Shown: in pieces, positions 20,732 through 30,521 of the stretch | How positions within the stretch are numbered: position 1 is the stretch's first letter | Layout of the letters: each line of letters opens with the position of its first letter | Assembly: GCA_947626795.1 (NCBI GenBank) | Contig: CANQTH010000002.1 | Location: forward strand, 51,665 to 115,664 | DNA: 64,000 bases | Origin: an uncultured Lachnospiraceae bacterium | Lineage (GTDB): Bacteria > Bacillota > Clostridia > Lachnospirales > Lachnospiraceae | Direction: 5' to 3' | Notes under the pieces: generated by a model | Told to the model about the DNA's origin: nothing | The model's database searches: none | Seen by the model: only the letters and a program-made list of their open reading frames with translations | Made by a program: the position numbers and the translations under genes

Positions 20732-21775
20732 ATGCGGTATATGCCGATGACAAGGGTAGGAAAAGGGATGATGCTGGGGCAGGATATCTACGATGGGAAG
20801 GGGGAGCTGCTCTTCCCGAAGCATCTCCAGTTGGACAACGGGCAGGTGCAGGAGCTTCTAAGCCTTGGCTTCCCGGGGATCTACATTGAGGATGAGTTTA
20901 CGGAGGACGTGAGGATCCCGCAGGTGATACGGCCGGAGCTGCGGGGCAAGGCTCTGAAAATGGTGCATGGCTTGTTTTTGGACAATAAGAATATCCCGAT
21001 GGAGCAGCATAACCTGCAGGAGATCGTGCTGGACGTGATCGACGCGGTCATGGAGAACAAGGAAGTCATGTACAATATGCTGGATATCAAGACGTACAGC
21101 GATTATACGTACTTCCATTCGGTGAATGTGGCGGTGCTTTCGGCGATGCTTGGCGCGGCCTGCAACATGAACCGGGAGGAGCTGGCGATCTTGACCACGT
21201 CCGCGCTTCTGCACGACGTGGGGAAGCGGTTCGTGGACGCCGACGTCCTGAACGCCAGGCGGCCTTTGACGGAGGAGGAGCGCATCCTGGTGGTGCAGCA
21301 TCCGAAGCTCGGCTATGAGTTTTTGCGGGACAATTTCAATTTCGAGCCGGAGGTCTACGAAAGCGTGCTGGAGCATCACGAATGGTACAACGGGGGCGGC
21401 TACCCCATGCGCAAGTCCGGACCGGAGATCCCGATCTACGCGAGGATCATCAAGCTGGCGGACACGTACGACGCGCTGACTTCCCGCCTGCCGTACCATG
21501 AGCCGATCTCGCCGTCCGAGGCGGTGGAGTATGTGATGGCCAACGCGGGGGCGGAGTTCGACCCGGAGCTGGTGGACGTGTTCCTGAACAAGATATCCGT
21601 ATATCCGGTGGGGTCTGAGGTGAGCCTTTCGGATGGGCGGACAGCCGTCGTACTGGAGAATTACCGCGAATTTATGCTGCGGCCGAAGATAAAGGCGGCC
21701 CCAGACGGGGAGATCATCGATCTGAAATCAGACAGGGAAGCGCGGAATATCACGATCTTGGGATCGGTCGTATAG
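20732..21775 (+). CDS. HD-GYP domain protein, probable c-di-GMP phosphodiesterase
   Basis: LLHDVGKRFVD, HHEWYNGGGYP, IIKLADTYDALTS. Confidence 0.9.
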   Translation: MRYMPMTRVGKGMMLGQDIYDGKGELLFPKHLQLDNGQVQELLSLGFPGIYIEDEFTEDVRIPQVIRPELRGKALKMVHGLFLDNKNIPMEQHNLQEIVLDVIDAVMENKEVMYNMLDIKTYSDYTYFHSVNVAVLSAMLGAACNMNREELAILTTSALLHDVGKRFVDADVLNARRPLTEEERILVVQHPKLGYEFLRDNFNFEPEVYESVLEHHEWYNGGGYPMRKSGPEIPIYARIIKLADTYDALTSRLPYHEPISPSEAVEYVMANAGAEFDPELVDVFLNKISVYPVGSEVSLSDGRTAVVLENYREFMLRPKIKAAPDGEIIDLKSDREARNITILGSVV

Positions 21776-21806
21776 CGCGCCCGGGGAAAGGACAACAGGA
21801 TTGGAC

Positions 21807-22382
21807 ATGGCAACACAAAAAGAAACCATGGATGTCCTGCTGGCAGAATGTTTCAAGGAGCTTGCATGCCGGCAGCCGATCGAAAAGATTACGATCAAAT
21901 CCATCACGGATAAGGCGGGCGTGATCCGTCCGACGTTTTACAATCATTTCCAGGATAAATACGAGCTGCTGGAGTGGATCGTGCGCGTGCAGGTGATCGG
22001 GCCGACCAAGCCGCTGATCTTTGCCGGGATGATCGACGAGGCGCTCACGCTGATCTTTCGGGCGGTCAGGGACGAGAGGGAGTTCTATGAGAAGGCGGCC
22101 CGCTTGGAGGGGCAGAACTCGTTTTCGGAGATCATCAATAAGTGCGTGAAAGATCTTTTGCTGGAGCTGATCCAGAGCAAGGGGCCGAACCGAAAGAAGG
22201 CGAACCCATGGCTGACGACGGAACACATCGCGCAGTATTACGCGCAGTCCATGTGCTTCGTCGTGATCAATTGGATCAAGGGCGGGATGACGGTGGAGCC
22301 GGAGGAGATCCGGGACATCTACAATTACATGATCACGCATTCCATGAGCCAGGTGTTAGAAGAGCTGTGGGATGACACTTGA
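21807..22382 (+). CDS. TetR family transcriptional regulator
   Basis: ITIKSITDKAGVIRPTFYNHFQDKYELLEWI HTH. Confidence 0.88.
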   Translation: MATQKETMDVLLAECFKELACRQPIEKITIKSITDKAGVIRPTFYNHFQDKYELLEWIVRVQVIGPTKPLIFAGMIDEALTLIFRAVRDEREFYEKAARLEGQNSFSEIINKCVKDLLLELIQSKGPNRKKANPWLTTEHIAQYYAQSMCFVVINWIKGGMTVEPEEIRDIYNYMITHSMSQVLEELWDDT

Positions 22383-22407
22383 TTTGAAATGTATAAGAAA
22401 AATATAC

Positions 22408-22446
22408 AAAAAAAAGGGATTGAATATTTATTCAATCTTTTTTTTG
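22408..22446. terminator. Bidirectional terminator hairpin
   Basis: A-tract, GATTGAATA-TT-TATTCAATC, T-tract. Confidence 0.75.
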
Positions 22447-22492
22447 GGATATAGTACTCGATGGAAAAGATTAAGAGAAGGGATGGAGATTT

Positions 22493-24577
22493 ATGAGCAA
22501 ATTTGGGAAGGGAGTCGTAAAGCTGCGCGTGCCGATCTTCGTGATCAGCCTGCTGCTTTTGATTCCGTCAGTGATCGGGATCGTCAATACCAGGATCAAC
22601 TACGATATCCTCTCGTACCTTCCGGAGGATATTGAGACGATGGAAGGGCAGGATATCCTGATTGACGAATTTGGAACGGGGGCGTTTTCCATCTGCGTGG
22701 TCGAAGGGATGGAAAATAAGGAAGTTTCCGCGCTGCGCAAGCAGATCGAGGAAGTCCCCCATGTGAAAACGGTGATCTGGTACGATTCGATCGCGGATCT
22801 GTCCATGCCGATGGAGATCCTGCCGGAAGAGGTGCAGAGCAAGTTTACCAAAGGGGACAGCACCATGATGGCGATCATGTTCGACACTTCCATGTCGTCC
22901 GACGAGACGATGGACGCCGTGGCGCAGATCCGGACGCTTGCAGACAAACAGTGCTTCGTGAGCGGGATGTCCGCGGTCGTCACGGATATCAAGGATATCT
23001 GCAACCAGGAGATGGTGGCTTACGTCGCGATCGCGGCGGTTCTGTCCGGCGTCGTCCTGGCTCTTACGATGGATTCGTTCTTAGCCCCGCTGTTCTTCCT
23101 TTTGAGCATCGGGATGGCGATCTTATATAATTTAGGAAGCAATTTCATTTCCGGGGAGATCTGCTACATCACGCAGGCCCTGGCCGCGGTCCTGCAGCTG
23201 GGCGTGACGATGGACTATTCCATTTTCCTGTGGCATAGCTATGAGGAGTGCCAGGAGCAGTACCCGGGGGATAAGAAATCCGCGATGGCGGAGGCGATCT
23301 CCAAGACGCTCGGGTCTGTCGTGAGCAGCTCCACGACGACGGTCGCCGGGTTCGTGGCTCTTTGCTTTATGACGTTCACGCTCGGCATGGACCTCGGCGT
23401 TGTGATGGCGAAAGGCGTCGTGTTCGGCGTGATCGGATGCGTGACCATCCTGCCGTCGATGCTGCTGATCTTTGACGGGGCGATCTCGAAGACGAAGCAT
23501 AAGCCGATCATCCCGGACTTAGGGCGGATCGCTCCATTTGTGGTAAAGCATTATAAGGCGTTCGTGGTCATTTTCTGTATCGTGCTGGTTCCGGCGATCT
23601 ATGGCTATACGCATACGGACGTGTATTACGACCTGGCGGGGACGCTGCCGAAGGATCTGCCGAGCATCCAGGCGAATGAGAAGCTCGACGAGACATTCCA
23701 GATGAACACGACGCATATCCTTTTGACGGACAGCAGCATCTCATCCAAAGAGATCAAGCGCATGGCGGACGAGATGGAGCAGGTGGACGGCGTCTCGGCG
23801 GTATTCGGGCTGGAGACGGCGGTCGGGCCGACCGTCCCGATGGAGATGATCCCGGACGAAGTCAAGGAAATGCTGATGGACGACAAGTACCGGATGATGA
23901 TGATAAGCTCCGAGTACAAGATCGCGTCCGACGAGGTCAACGCGCAGATCGGGACGCTGAACGATATTTTGAAAAAATACGACCCGAGCGGGATGCTCAT
24001 TGGGGAGGCGCCCTGCACGAAGGACCTGATCACGATCACGGACACGGACTTCAAGGTCGTGAGCGTGGTTTCCATCGCGGCGGTATTTTTGATCATCGCG
24101 TTTTCGTTCATGTCGGTGTCGCTTCCGGTCATCCTGGTGGCCGTGATCGAGTTTGCGATCTTCATCAACATGGGGATCCCGGCGTTCACGGGGACGACGC
24201 TCCCGTTCATCGCGTCTGTCGTGATCGGGACGATCCAGTTGGGCGCGACGGTGGACTACGCGATCTTGATGACGACGCGTTACCGCTTAGAGCGCCGGAA
24301 CGGCGCGAACAAGCAGGAGGCGGTCACGATCGCGCTCTCTACGTCCATTTCTTCCGTGATCGGGAGCGCGCTGAGCTTTTTCGCGGCGACGGTCGGCGTG
24401 GCGTTCTATTCGAGGATTGACATGATCGGCGCGCTCTGCACTTTGATGTCGCGCGGGGCGATCATCAGTATGTTCGTGGCGATCTTCATCCTGCCCGCGA
24501 TGTTCATGGTATTTGACAAGCTGATCTGCAAGACGAGCCGGAATTTCGGGCCTTCCAGCGGGAAGGGCAGGAACTAG
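22493..24577 (+). CDS. MMPL/RND-family transporter
   Basis: About 12 TM, two SSD-like repeats (LGVTMDYSIFLWHSYEE / LGATVDYAILMTTRYRLERRNG). Confidence 0.9.
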   Translation: MSKFGKGVVKLRVPIFVISLLLLIPSVIGIVNTRINYDILSYLPEDIETMEGQDILIDEFGTGAFSICVVEGMENKEVSALRKQIEEVPHVKTVIWYDSIADLSMPMEILPEEVQSKFTKGDSTMMAIMFDTSMSSDETMDAVAQIRTLADKQCFVSGMSAVVTDIKDICNQEMVAYVAIAAVLSGVVLALTMDSFLAPLFFLLSIGMAILYNLGSNFISGEICYITQALAAVLQLGVTMDYSIFLWHSYEECQEQYPGDKKSAMAEAISKTLGSVVSSSTTTVAGFVALCFMTFTLGMDLGVVMAKGVVFGVIGCVTILPSMLLIFDGAISKTKHKPIIPDLGRIAPFVVKHYKAFVVIFCIVLVPAIYGYTHTDVYYDLAGTLPKDLPSIQANEKLDETFQMNTTHILLTDSSISSKEIKRMADEMEQVDGVSAVFGLETAVGPTVPMEMIPDEVKEMLMDDKYRMMMISSEYKIASDEVNAQIGTLNDILKKYDPSGMLIGEAPCTKDLITITDTDFKVVSVVSIAAVFLIIAFSFMSVSLPVILVAVIEFAIFINMGIPAFTGTTLPFIASVVIGTIQLGATVDYAILMTTRYRLERRNGANKQEAVTIALSTSISSVIGSALSFFAATVGVAFYSRIDMIGALCTLMSRGAIISMFVAIFILPAMFMVFDKLICKTSRNFGPSSGKGRN

Positions 24578-24581
24578 GGGG

Positions 24582-24688
24582 CAGCTTCCCAGCCGCGCAG
24601 GGCGCGTAAGGAAAGGCCAGGGAGCGGCTTGGGCAGAGGCTTAAGAAACGCGCCAGCTTCCCAGCCGCGCAGGGTGCGTAAGGAAAGG
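24582..24688 (+). repeat. Intergenic tandem duplication, period 72 bp
   Basis: CAGCTTCCCAGCCGCGCAGGGYGCGTAAGGAAAGG at 24582 and 24654. Confidence 0.85.
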
Positions 24689-24781
24689 GACAGCCCGCAT
24701 GGATAAGGATAAGAAGATTTGGACAAAATGGAAGCCATAAGGCCGGGCTGCCACGGAAAAAATAGAAAAGGAGAATGGGAA

Positions 24782-27289
24782 ATGAAAAATTTAGAGTTAA
24801 AGAAAGCGTTCAAAGATAAATATGTGATCCGCGTGGCGGCGGGGATCGTCACGGTCGCCGTTTTAGGAACGAGCGCAAGTTCTGGCATTTACCGCGTGCA
24901 GGCGGAAAAAGAAGAAGTTACGGCGGAAACGGAAGCTGAGGCGGAAGATTCAGAGACGGAAGAGGAGCTGACGGACGCGCTCTCTTCCGAGGAAGAGGAA
25001 GATACGGACGCGGGCAAGGAAGAGACGGTTTACGTCGTGGCGAACGCGGACGGCAGCGCGAAGGACGTCATCGTCAGCGAGTGGCTGAAAAACGCGGACG
25101 GCGCGGACACGATCGAGGACGCGTCCGACTTGACGGACATTGAGAACGTCAAGGGCGACGAGACATTTTCCCAGGACGGCGATTCGCTCACCTGGCAGGC
25201 GGACGGGAACGATATTTATTACCAGGGAAAGACGGACAAGGAGCTTCCGGTCACGGAAAAAGTGACGTATTTCCTGGACGGGAAGGAGATGTCCGCGGAC
25301 GAGATCGCGGGCAAGAGCGGGAAGTTAAAGATACGCTTCGATTATACGAACAACGAGAAGGTCACGCAGACGATAGACGGGGAAAAGTACGAGGTTTATG
25401 TGCCGTTCACCGTCATGACGGGCATGATCTTTACGGATAACGCGAAAAATGTGGAAGTCTCAAGCGGGAAGGTCATTTCCGACGGCGACAAGAAGATCGT
25501 GGTCGGCATGGCGATGCCGGGGATGAAGGAAAGCCTGGAGATTAAGGACGGCGATCTTGAGGAAGACGTGGATATCCCGGATTATGTGGAAGTGAGCGCG
25601 GACGTCGAAGATTTCTCTTTGGACATGACGATGTCCGTGATCCTGAACGATCTGCTCAACGACGCGGACCTGGGCGGCAAGATGAACCTGGACAGCCTGG
25701 AAGACGACCTGGACACGATGTCTGACGCGTCCGGCAAGCTGGTGGACGGGAGCAAAGAGCTTTCGGACGGCATGGGGACGTTAAAAGGCAGCATGGGAGA
25801 ATTTTCCTCCGGCGTCGACACGTTAAAGAGCGGCATCGCGAGCTATACGGACGGGGCGTCCCAGGTGGACAACGGCATCCGCACGCTGGCCGGGTCGGCG
25901 GGGACGCTCGTGGACGGCGTGGCGACGTTAAACAGCAGCGCGGCGACGTTGAACAGCGGGATCGCGAAGCTGGATCAGACCTTGAAGGCCGAGATGACGG
26001 GCAGCGAGAAGGAAGATTTAAAGAAGCAGGCGGACGCGGCGATCGAGGCGTCGTTCCAGGATGGGAAGACCGGGAGCGAGGCGATCAAGAAGCAGGCGGC
26101 TTCCGTTTTCTATGATAGCCTGGCGAATAACAAGCAGGCGAAGGCGCAGGTGGCGTCCGGGCTTGGGACTTATACGGAGACGGTTTTGAAATCCGTGCTG
26201 GGGCAGGCATACACTACGGTAGCGGCTGACACGGCGAAGAAGGACGCGGTGGCGGAGTATAAGCCGCAGGTGGTGCAGGCAGTGACGCAGCAGGTGACGC
26301 AGGCAGTCGCGCAGCAGGTGACGGCGGGCGTCACGTCCCAGGCGATCGCGACGCAGGCGGCGCAGGCAGCGCAGGCCGCAGGCGGCGCGCTGGACGCGCA
26401 GGCAGTCGCGGCGATCTGCACGGCGGTCAATGACGCGGTAAATACGGAAGGCAGCGAAGCGCAGAAGCAGATCGCTTCCCTGATGGAAGGCCAGACGGAG
26501 ACGATCAACAAGCTGGTGGCGTCGAATGTGGAAGAGCAGATGAAGGCGGTAGAGGGCCAGATCAATACGCAGCTTGCTTCCAAGGAAGGCCAGGCGAAGC
26601 TGAAGGAGACGGTCAACGCGCTCGTGAAGCAGACCGTGGATCAGGCGATGGCTTCCGATACCTTAAAAGCCGGGATCAACGATACGGCGGCCCAGGTCGT
26701 GTCCGGGATCGCGGACGGGGCGAAGGACACAGTCGGGGCGGCTGTTGCGGATACAGCGAAGACGGCTGCGAAAACGGCCGCGGAATCCGCGACGGTGACG
26801 GCGGTTTCCAGCACGAAGTCCCAGATCTCCCAGGCGATCAACGCCACGGACGCGGCGAGCGGGTACAGCCTGGTGACAGGGATGCAGGCGCTAAGCGAGG
26901 GGACGAACACGATGAACAGCAGCATGCCGACGCTTACCTCCGGTATTTCCCAGCTCCAGGCCGGGGCTGACACGCTGGTTTCCAACAACGGCGCGCTCAA
27001 CGACGGCGCAGGGAAGCTCGCGAGCGCGACCACGCAGCTTACCGACGGCGTGACGAAGTTAGACGACGGTTCGAAGGAACTGAAGGACGGCATGGTGAAA
27101 TTTGACAAGGAAGGCATCCAGAAATTGACGGAGGCTTACAACGGCGATATCAAGGGGCTGCTGAACCGCATCGAGGCAGTGACGGAGGCTGGCAAAGGAT
27201 ACCAGACGTTCACGAAGGCGGCGGCCGGGACGACAAGCTCCGTGAAGTTCATTGTCCGCACGGAGGCAGTGAAGGCAGAAGAAGAATAA
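24782..27289 (+). CDS. Secreted/anchored protein with xxxLxxG heptad repeats; partner of the upstream MMPL transporter
   Basis: N-terminal signal, acidic linker, LVDGSKELSDGMGTLKGSMGEFSSGVDTLKSGI ... repeats at both ends, Gln/Ala-rich centre. Confidence 0.75.
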   Translation: MKNLELKKAFKDKYVIRVAAGIVTVAVLGTSASSGIYRVQAEKEEVTAETEAEAEDSETEEELTDALSSEEEEDTDAGKEETVYVVANADGSAKDVIVSEWLKNADGADTIEDASDLTDIENVKGDETFSQDGDSLTWQADGNDIYYQGKTDKELPVTEKVTYFLDGKEMSADEIAGKSGKLKIRFDYTNNEKVTQTIDGEKYEVYVPFTVMTGMIFTDNAKNVEVSSGKVISDGDKKIVVGMAMPGMKESLEIKDGDLEEDVDIPDYVEVSADVEDFSLDMTMSVILNDLLNDADLGGKMNLDSLEDDLDTMSDASGKLVDGSKELSDGMGTLKGSMGEFSSGVDTLKSGIASYTDGASQVDNGIRTLAGSAGTLVDGVATLNSSAATLNSGIAKLDQTLKAEMTGSEKEDLKKQADAAIEASFQDGKTGSEAIKKQAASVFYDSLANNKQAKAQVASGLGTYTETVLKSVLGQAYTTVAADTAKKDAVAEYKPQVVQAVTQQVTQAVAQQVTAGVTSQAIATQAAQAAQAAGGALDAQAVAAICTAVNDAVNTEGSEAQKQIASLMEGQTETINKLVASNVEEQMKAVEGQINTQLASKEGQAKLKETVNALVKQTVDQAMASDTLKAGINDTAAQVVSGIADGAKDTVGAAVADTAKTAAKTAAESATVTAVSSTKSQISQAINATDAASGYSLVTGMQALSEGTNTMNSSMPTLTSGISQLQAGADTLVSNNGALNDGAGKLASATTQLTDGVTKLDDGSKELKDGMVKFDKEGIQKLTEAYNGDIKGLLNRIEAVTEAGKGYQTFTKAAAGTTSSVKFIVRTEAVKAEEE

Positions 27290-27317
27290 GAAATAGGAAA
27301 AATAAGAATAAGAGAAG

Positions 27318-27347
27318 GGACCGCGGCTGGCCGCGGTCCTTTTTTTT
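27318..27347 (+). terminator. Rho-independent terminator
   Basis: GGACCGCGG-CTGG-CCGCGGTCC then TTTTTTTT. Confidence 0.85.
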
Positions 27348-27362
27348 CTGCCGGATGGGGGA

Positions 27363-27390
27363 TTGACTTTTTGATTTCAAATAGTAGAAT
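27363..27390 (+). promoter_or_regulatory. Putative sigma-A promoter
   Basis: TTGACT-16-TAGAAT. Confidence 0.55.
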
Positions 27391-27431
27391 AGAAGAAAGA
27401 AAAGAGAATGCGGGAAAAGAGGTGTGGTTTT

Positions 27432-30400
27432 GTGAAGCGGGACAAGAAGAGAGCAAGGCGCATTGCCGCGCTGGCTTTATGCATCCTGGGCGGCGCCTTG
27501 TCCCTGGCAGGAGCCGGGACGGCGGCAGGCTTTGGAGGGAGCGTGGCGGAAGCGGCGAAGAAAGCGGGCCAGGCAGAGGAATCTGCAACGGAAGCGGGCC
27601 AGGCAGAAGACGCAGGCCAGGCCAAAGAAGCGGAAAAGGCGGGAAAAACAGTCGACGTAAAGCGGAATCGGCATGTGAGGGTCGCCTACAGCGATCAGGA
27701 CAGCGCGATCCGAAAAGACGCCAACGGGGAGTTTGTCGGGTACGCCGTCACCTACCTGAAGGATCTTTCCGAGTACAGCGGCTGGGACGTCGAGTACGTG
27801 GAAGTGCCGGAGAAAGAGCAGATGAAGGCCCTGTTAGGGGGGCAGGTGGACCTGCTCTGCGACGTGCATAAGAGCAACAAGAACAGCCAGGATCTGATGT
27901 TCAGCCAGGAATACAACGGCCTGGAGTTTGGGATGCTCTGCGCGCGGGAGGACGACGAGCGCGTCTTTTTTGACGATTATAAGGCGATGGACGGCAAGAA
28001 GATCGGGATCGACAGAAACGGCGGGCTGGAACGGACGCTGATCGATTATGCGGAGGAAAACGAATTTTCTTATGAGCCGATTTATTTTGATTCTTACAAG
28101 AAGCTGATGAAGGCGCTGCAGAAGAAAAAGATCGATATCGCGCTGGTGTCCAGCCAGAGGGAACTGGAGGGGTGCAGGTACGTCGGGAAGACCGGGTTCG
28201 CGGAGGAATATTTCGCGGCGCGCGCGACGAACAAACCGTTGATCTGGGAATTGAACCGGGCGGAGCGGAAGCTGCGGCAGGAGCAGCCGTTTTATGTTTC
28301 TTCGCTTTACGCGGATTATTATGGGCAGATGAGCCGGAAGCTGACCGGGATCACGCGAGAAGAGTACGAGTTCATCCAAAAGGCCGGGAGCATAAAGGTG
28401 GCGTGCGACGCCAGCAGCTATCCGATCGAATACATTGACGAGGACACGGGGGAATGCACGGGGGTCTACGTCGCGGCGGCGAAGCTGATCGAGCGGCAGA
28501 GCGGGCTTCATTTTGAATTTGTCCCGCTGGACAATTTCGCGGACGCCTGGGATCTGGTCTCGTCCGGGGAAGTGGACCTGATCGGCAGGAATTACGGGAA
28601 CAGCAAGACGGCGGAACGCTACCACATGGCATATACCGAGAGCTACCTGTCGGCGGAATATACCGTGATCGGGCGCAAAGAGCTTGAGATCAAGGATAAG
28701 ATGACGCTGGCGCTGCCGGACAATTCCATCGGGCTGCGCTACTTTTTCCAGGAGGACGAGCCGGGCTGGGAGCTTGCGCTCTACGACAGCGTCTCCGACT
28801 GCCTCGACGCGGTAAGCAGCGGCGAGGCGGACATTACGGCGGTGGATTCCATCTTTTTGCAGACGGTCTATAACCTGGAATCCTACGACGACCTGAAGAT
28901 CATCCCGAATATGACGAAGAGCTTCCCGGTGCGGATCGGGATCGGGCCGAACAATACGGAGCTTTTGGAGAGCATCCTGAATAAGGCGATCTGCCAGATC
29001 CCGCAGAGCGAGTTCCAGAAATGCGTCGCGGAAAACGCGCTCAACATTTCCAGCTCGCTGACGCCGCTTGAGCTGGCGAAGGAATATTTCCCGCAGATCT
29101 GCCTGGCCTTGTTCCTCTTTGGCGTGGCCGCCGCCCTTCTCATTTACCGGAGGGAGCGGCATTACCACCGCCTTGCGATGACGGATTCCGTCACGGGATT
29201 GTGGAGCAGGCGGAAATTCTATCAGGAAGCGCAGGAGATCCTGGAGAAAAACAAGAATAAGACGTATCTTCTGATCACGGTCGATATCAATAAGTTCAAG
29301 CTCATCAACAATGATTTTGGCTCGAAGGCAGGGGACAAGGTGCTGTTCGTGATGGGCGAGCGCCTGCGGAAGATCTTTGATGGGAAGGGATGCTATGCGA
29401 GGAACCGGGCGGACCTTTTCATGGCGCTGATCGAGAAGGACCGGTACGACCCGAAGATGTTAGAGCCGCTGGGTCAGGCGATCTACTTTGACAGCAATGG
29501 GAAGCAGCAATACTACAAGATCTCCGTGAAGGCGGGCATCCGCCAGATCGGGCCGGAGGACGACCGGACGGATCTTGTGGTCTTCGTGGATCAGTCTTCC
29601 CTGGCGCGCAAGAGCATCAAGGACAGCATCAGCGAGACGCAGGCGTATTACGATGAGGACATGAAGCGCACGCTGGAAACGGAAAACGCGATCGAGCGGC
29701 GGATGGAGGAGGCTTTGGCCAACCGGGAATTTCATGTCTACCTGCAGCCGAAATACGACCTGCACACGGAGAAGATCAAGGGGGCCGAGGCGCTGGTGCG
29801 CTGGATCGACCCGGAAAAGGGCCTTGTTCCGCCGGATCGGTTCATCCCGCTGTTCGAGAAAAACGGGTTCGTGCTGAAGCTGGATTTCTATGTGTACGAG
29901 GAAGTGTTAAAGCGGATGGCGAAATGGAAGGCGGAAGGCCGGGAGCTGATCTGCGTTTCGGTCAACGTCTCGCGCGTGCATGTGGGGACGGCTGACTTCT
30001 TTGAAAAATTGAACCGCCTGCTGGAAACGTATCAGATCCCGAAGAAGAAGTTCGAGCTGGAGCTGACGGAGACGATCATGGGCGGCGAGGGAAGCGACAC
30101 GCGGGAATTTATCCTGGAATGCAAGCGGGAGGGATATCCGGTGTCCATCGACGATTTCGGGAGCGGATATTCGTCCCTGAACCTGTTGAAGGATCTGCCT
30201 GTGGACATTTTGAAGATCGACAAAGGCTTCCTGGACGAAGCGGAAGGCTCCAAGCGCAGCACCATCATCGTGGAGCAGGTGGTGGAGATGGCGAAGCGCA
30301 TGGATATCGCGACGGTATGCGAGGGCGTCGAGACGGAGAAGCAGGTGAAGTTCTTAAAGAGGATCGGATGCGACATGGCGCAGGGATACCTGTTTTCCAG

Positions 30401-30437
30401 GCCTGTGCCGATGGATGAGTTTGAGGCGATGCTGTAA
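27432..30437 (+). CDS. Tandem SBP_bac_3 sensor - TM - degenerate GGDEF - EAL protein
   Basis: Two periplasmic-binding-like domains, TM near residue 560, GGDEF position reads RNRADLF, EAL motifs EALVRW, ELTETIM, DDFGSGYSSLNLLKDLPVDILKID, EGVET. Confidence 0.88.
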   Translation: MKRDKKRARRIAALALCILGGALSLAGAGTAAGFGGSVAEAAKKAGQAEESATEAGQAEDAGQAKEAEKAGKTVDVKRNRHVRVAYSDQDSAIRKDANGEFVGYAVTYLKDLSEYSGWDVEYVEVPEKEQMKALLGGQVDLLCDVHKSNKNSQDLMFSQEYNGLEFGMLCAREDDERVFFDDYKAMDGKKIGIDRNGGLERTLIDYAEENEFSYEPIYFDSYKKLMKALQKKKIDIALVSSQRELEGCRYVGKTGFAEEYFAARATNKPLIWELNRAERKLRQEQPFYVSSLYADYYGQMSRKLTGITREEYEFIQKAGSIKVACDASSYPIEYIDEDTGECTGVYVAAAKLIERQSGLHFEFVPLDNFADAWDLVSSGEVDLIGRNYGNSKTAERYHMAYTESYLSAEYTVIGRKELEIKDKMTLALPDNSIGLRYFFQEDEPGWELALYDSVSDCLDAVSSGEADITAVDSIFLQTVYNLESYDDLKIIPNMTKSFPVRIGIGPNNTELLESILNKAICQIPQSEFQKCVAENALNISSSLTPLELAKEYFPQICLALFLFGVAAALLIYRRERHYHRLAMTDSVTGLWSRRKFYQEAQEILEKNKNKTYLLITVDINKFKLINNDFGSKAGDKVLFVMGERLRKIFDGKGCYARNRADLFMALIEKDRYDPKMLEPLGQAIYFDSNGKQQYYKISVKAGIRQIGPEDDRTDLVVFVDQSSLARKSIKDSISETQAYYDEDMKRTLETENAIERRMEEALANREFHVYLQPKYDLHTEKIKGAEALVRWIDPEKGLVPPDRFIPLFEKNGFVLKLDFYVYEEVLKRMAKWKAEGRELICVSVNVSRVHVGTADFFEKLNRLLETYQIPKKKFELELTETIMGGEGSDTREFILECKREGYPVSIDDFGSGYSSLNLLKDLPVDILKIDKGFLDEAEGSKRSTIIVEQVVEMAKRMDIATVCEGVETEKQVKFLKRIGCDMAQGYLFSRPVPMDEFEAML

Positions 30438-30521
30438 GGCGCGCCGCGGGGCTGCGAAAGGGAAGATTTGGTAACGGGGAAGCCGGGGGCGGAACGGTTA
30501 CGGCGGCATATAGGAGGGATC

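Noticed and set aside
21801-22382. Complementary ORF 21750-22340 (minus) as a gene
   Set aside because: TetR HTH on plus strand is clear; minus ORF has no family features.
27834-29168. Long antisense ORF (444 aa, minus) inside the GGDEF-EAL gene
   Set aside because: Mirror-frame artefact of GC-rich coding sequence; no motifs.
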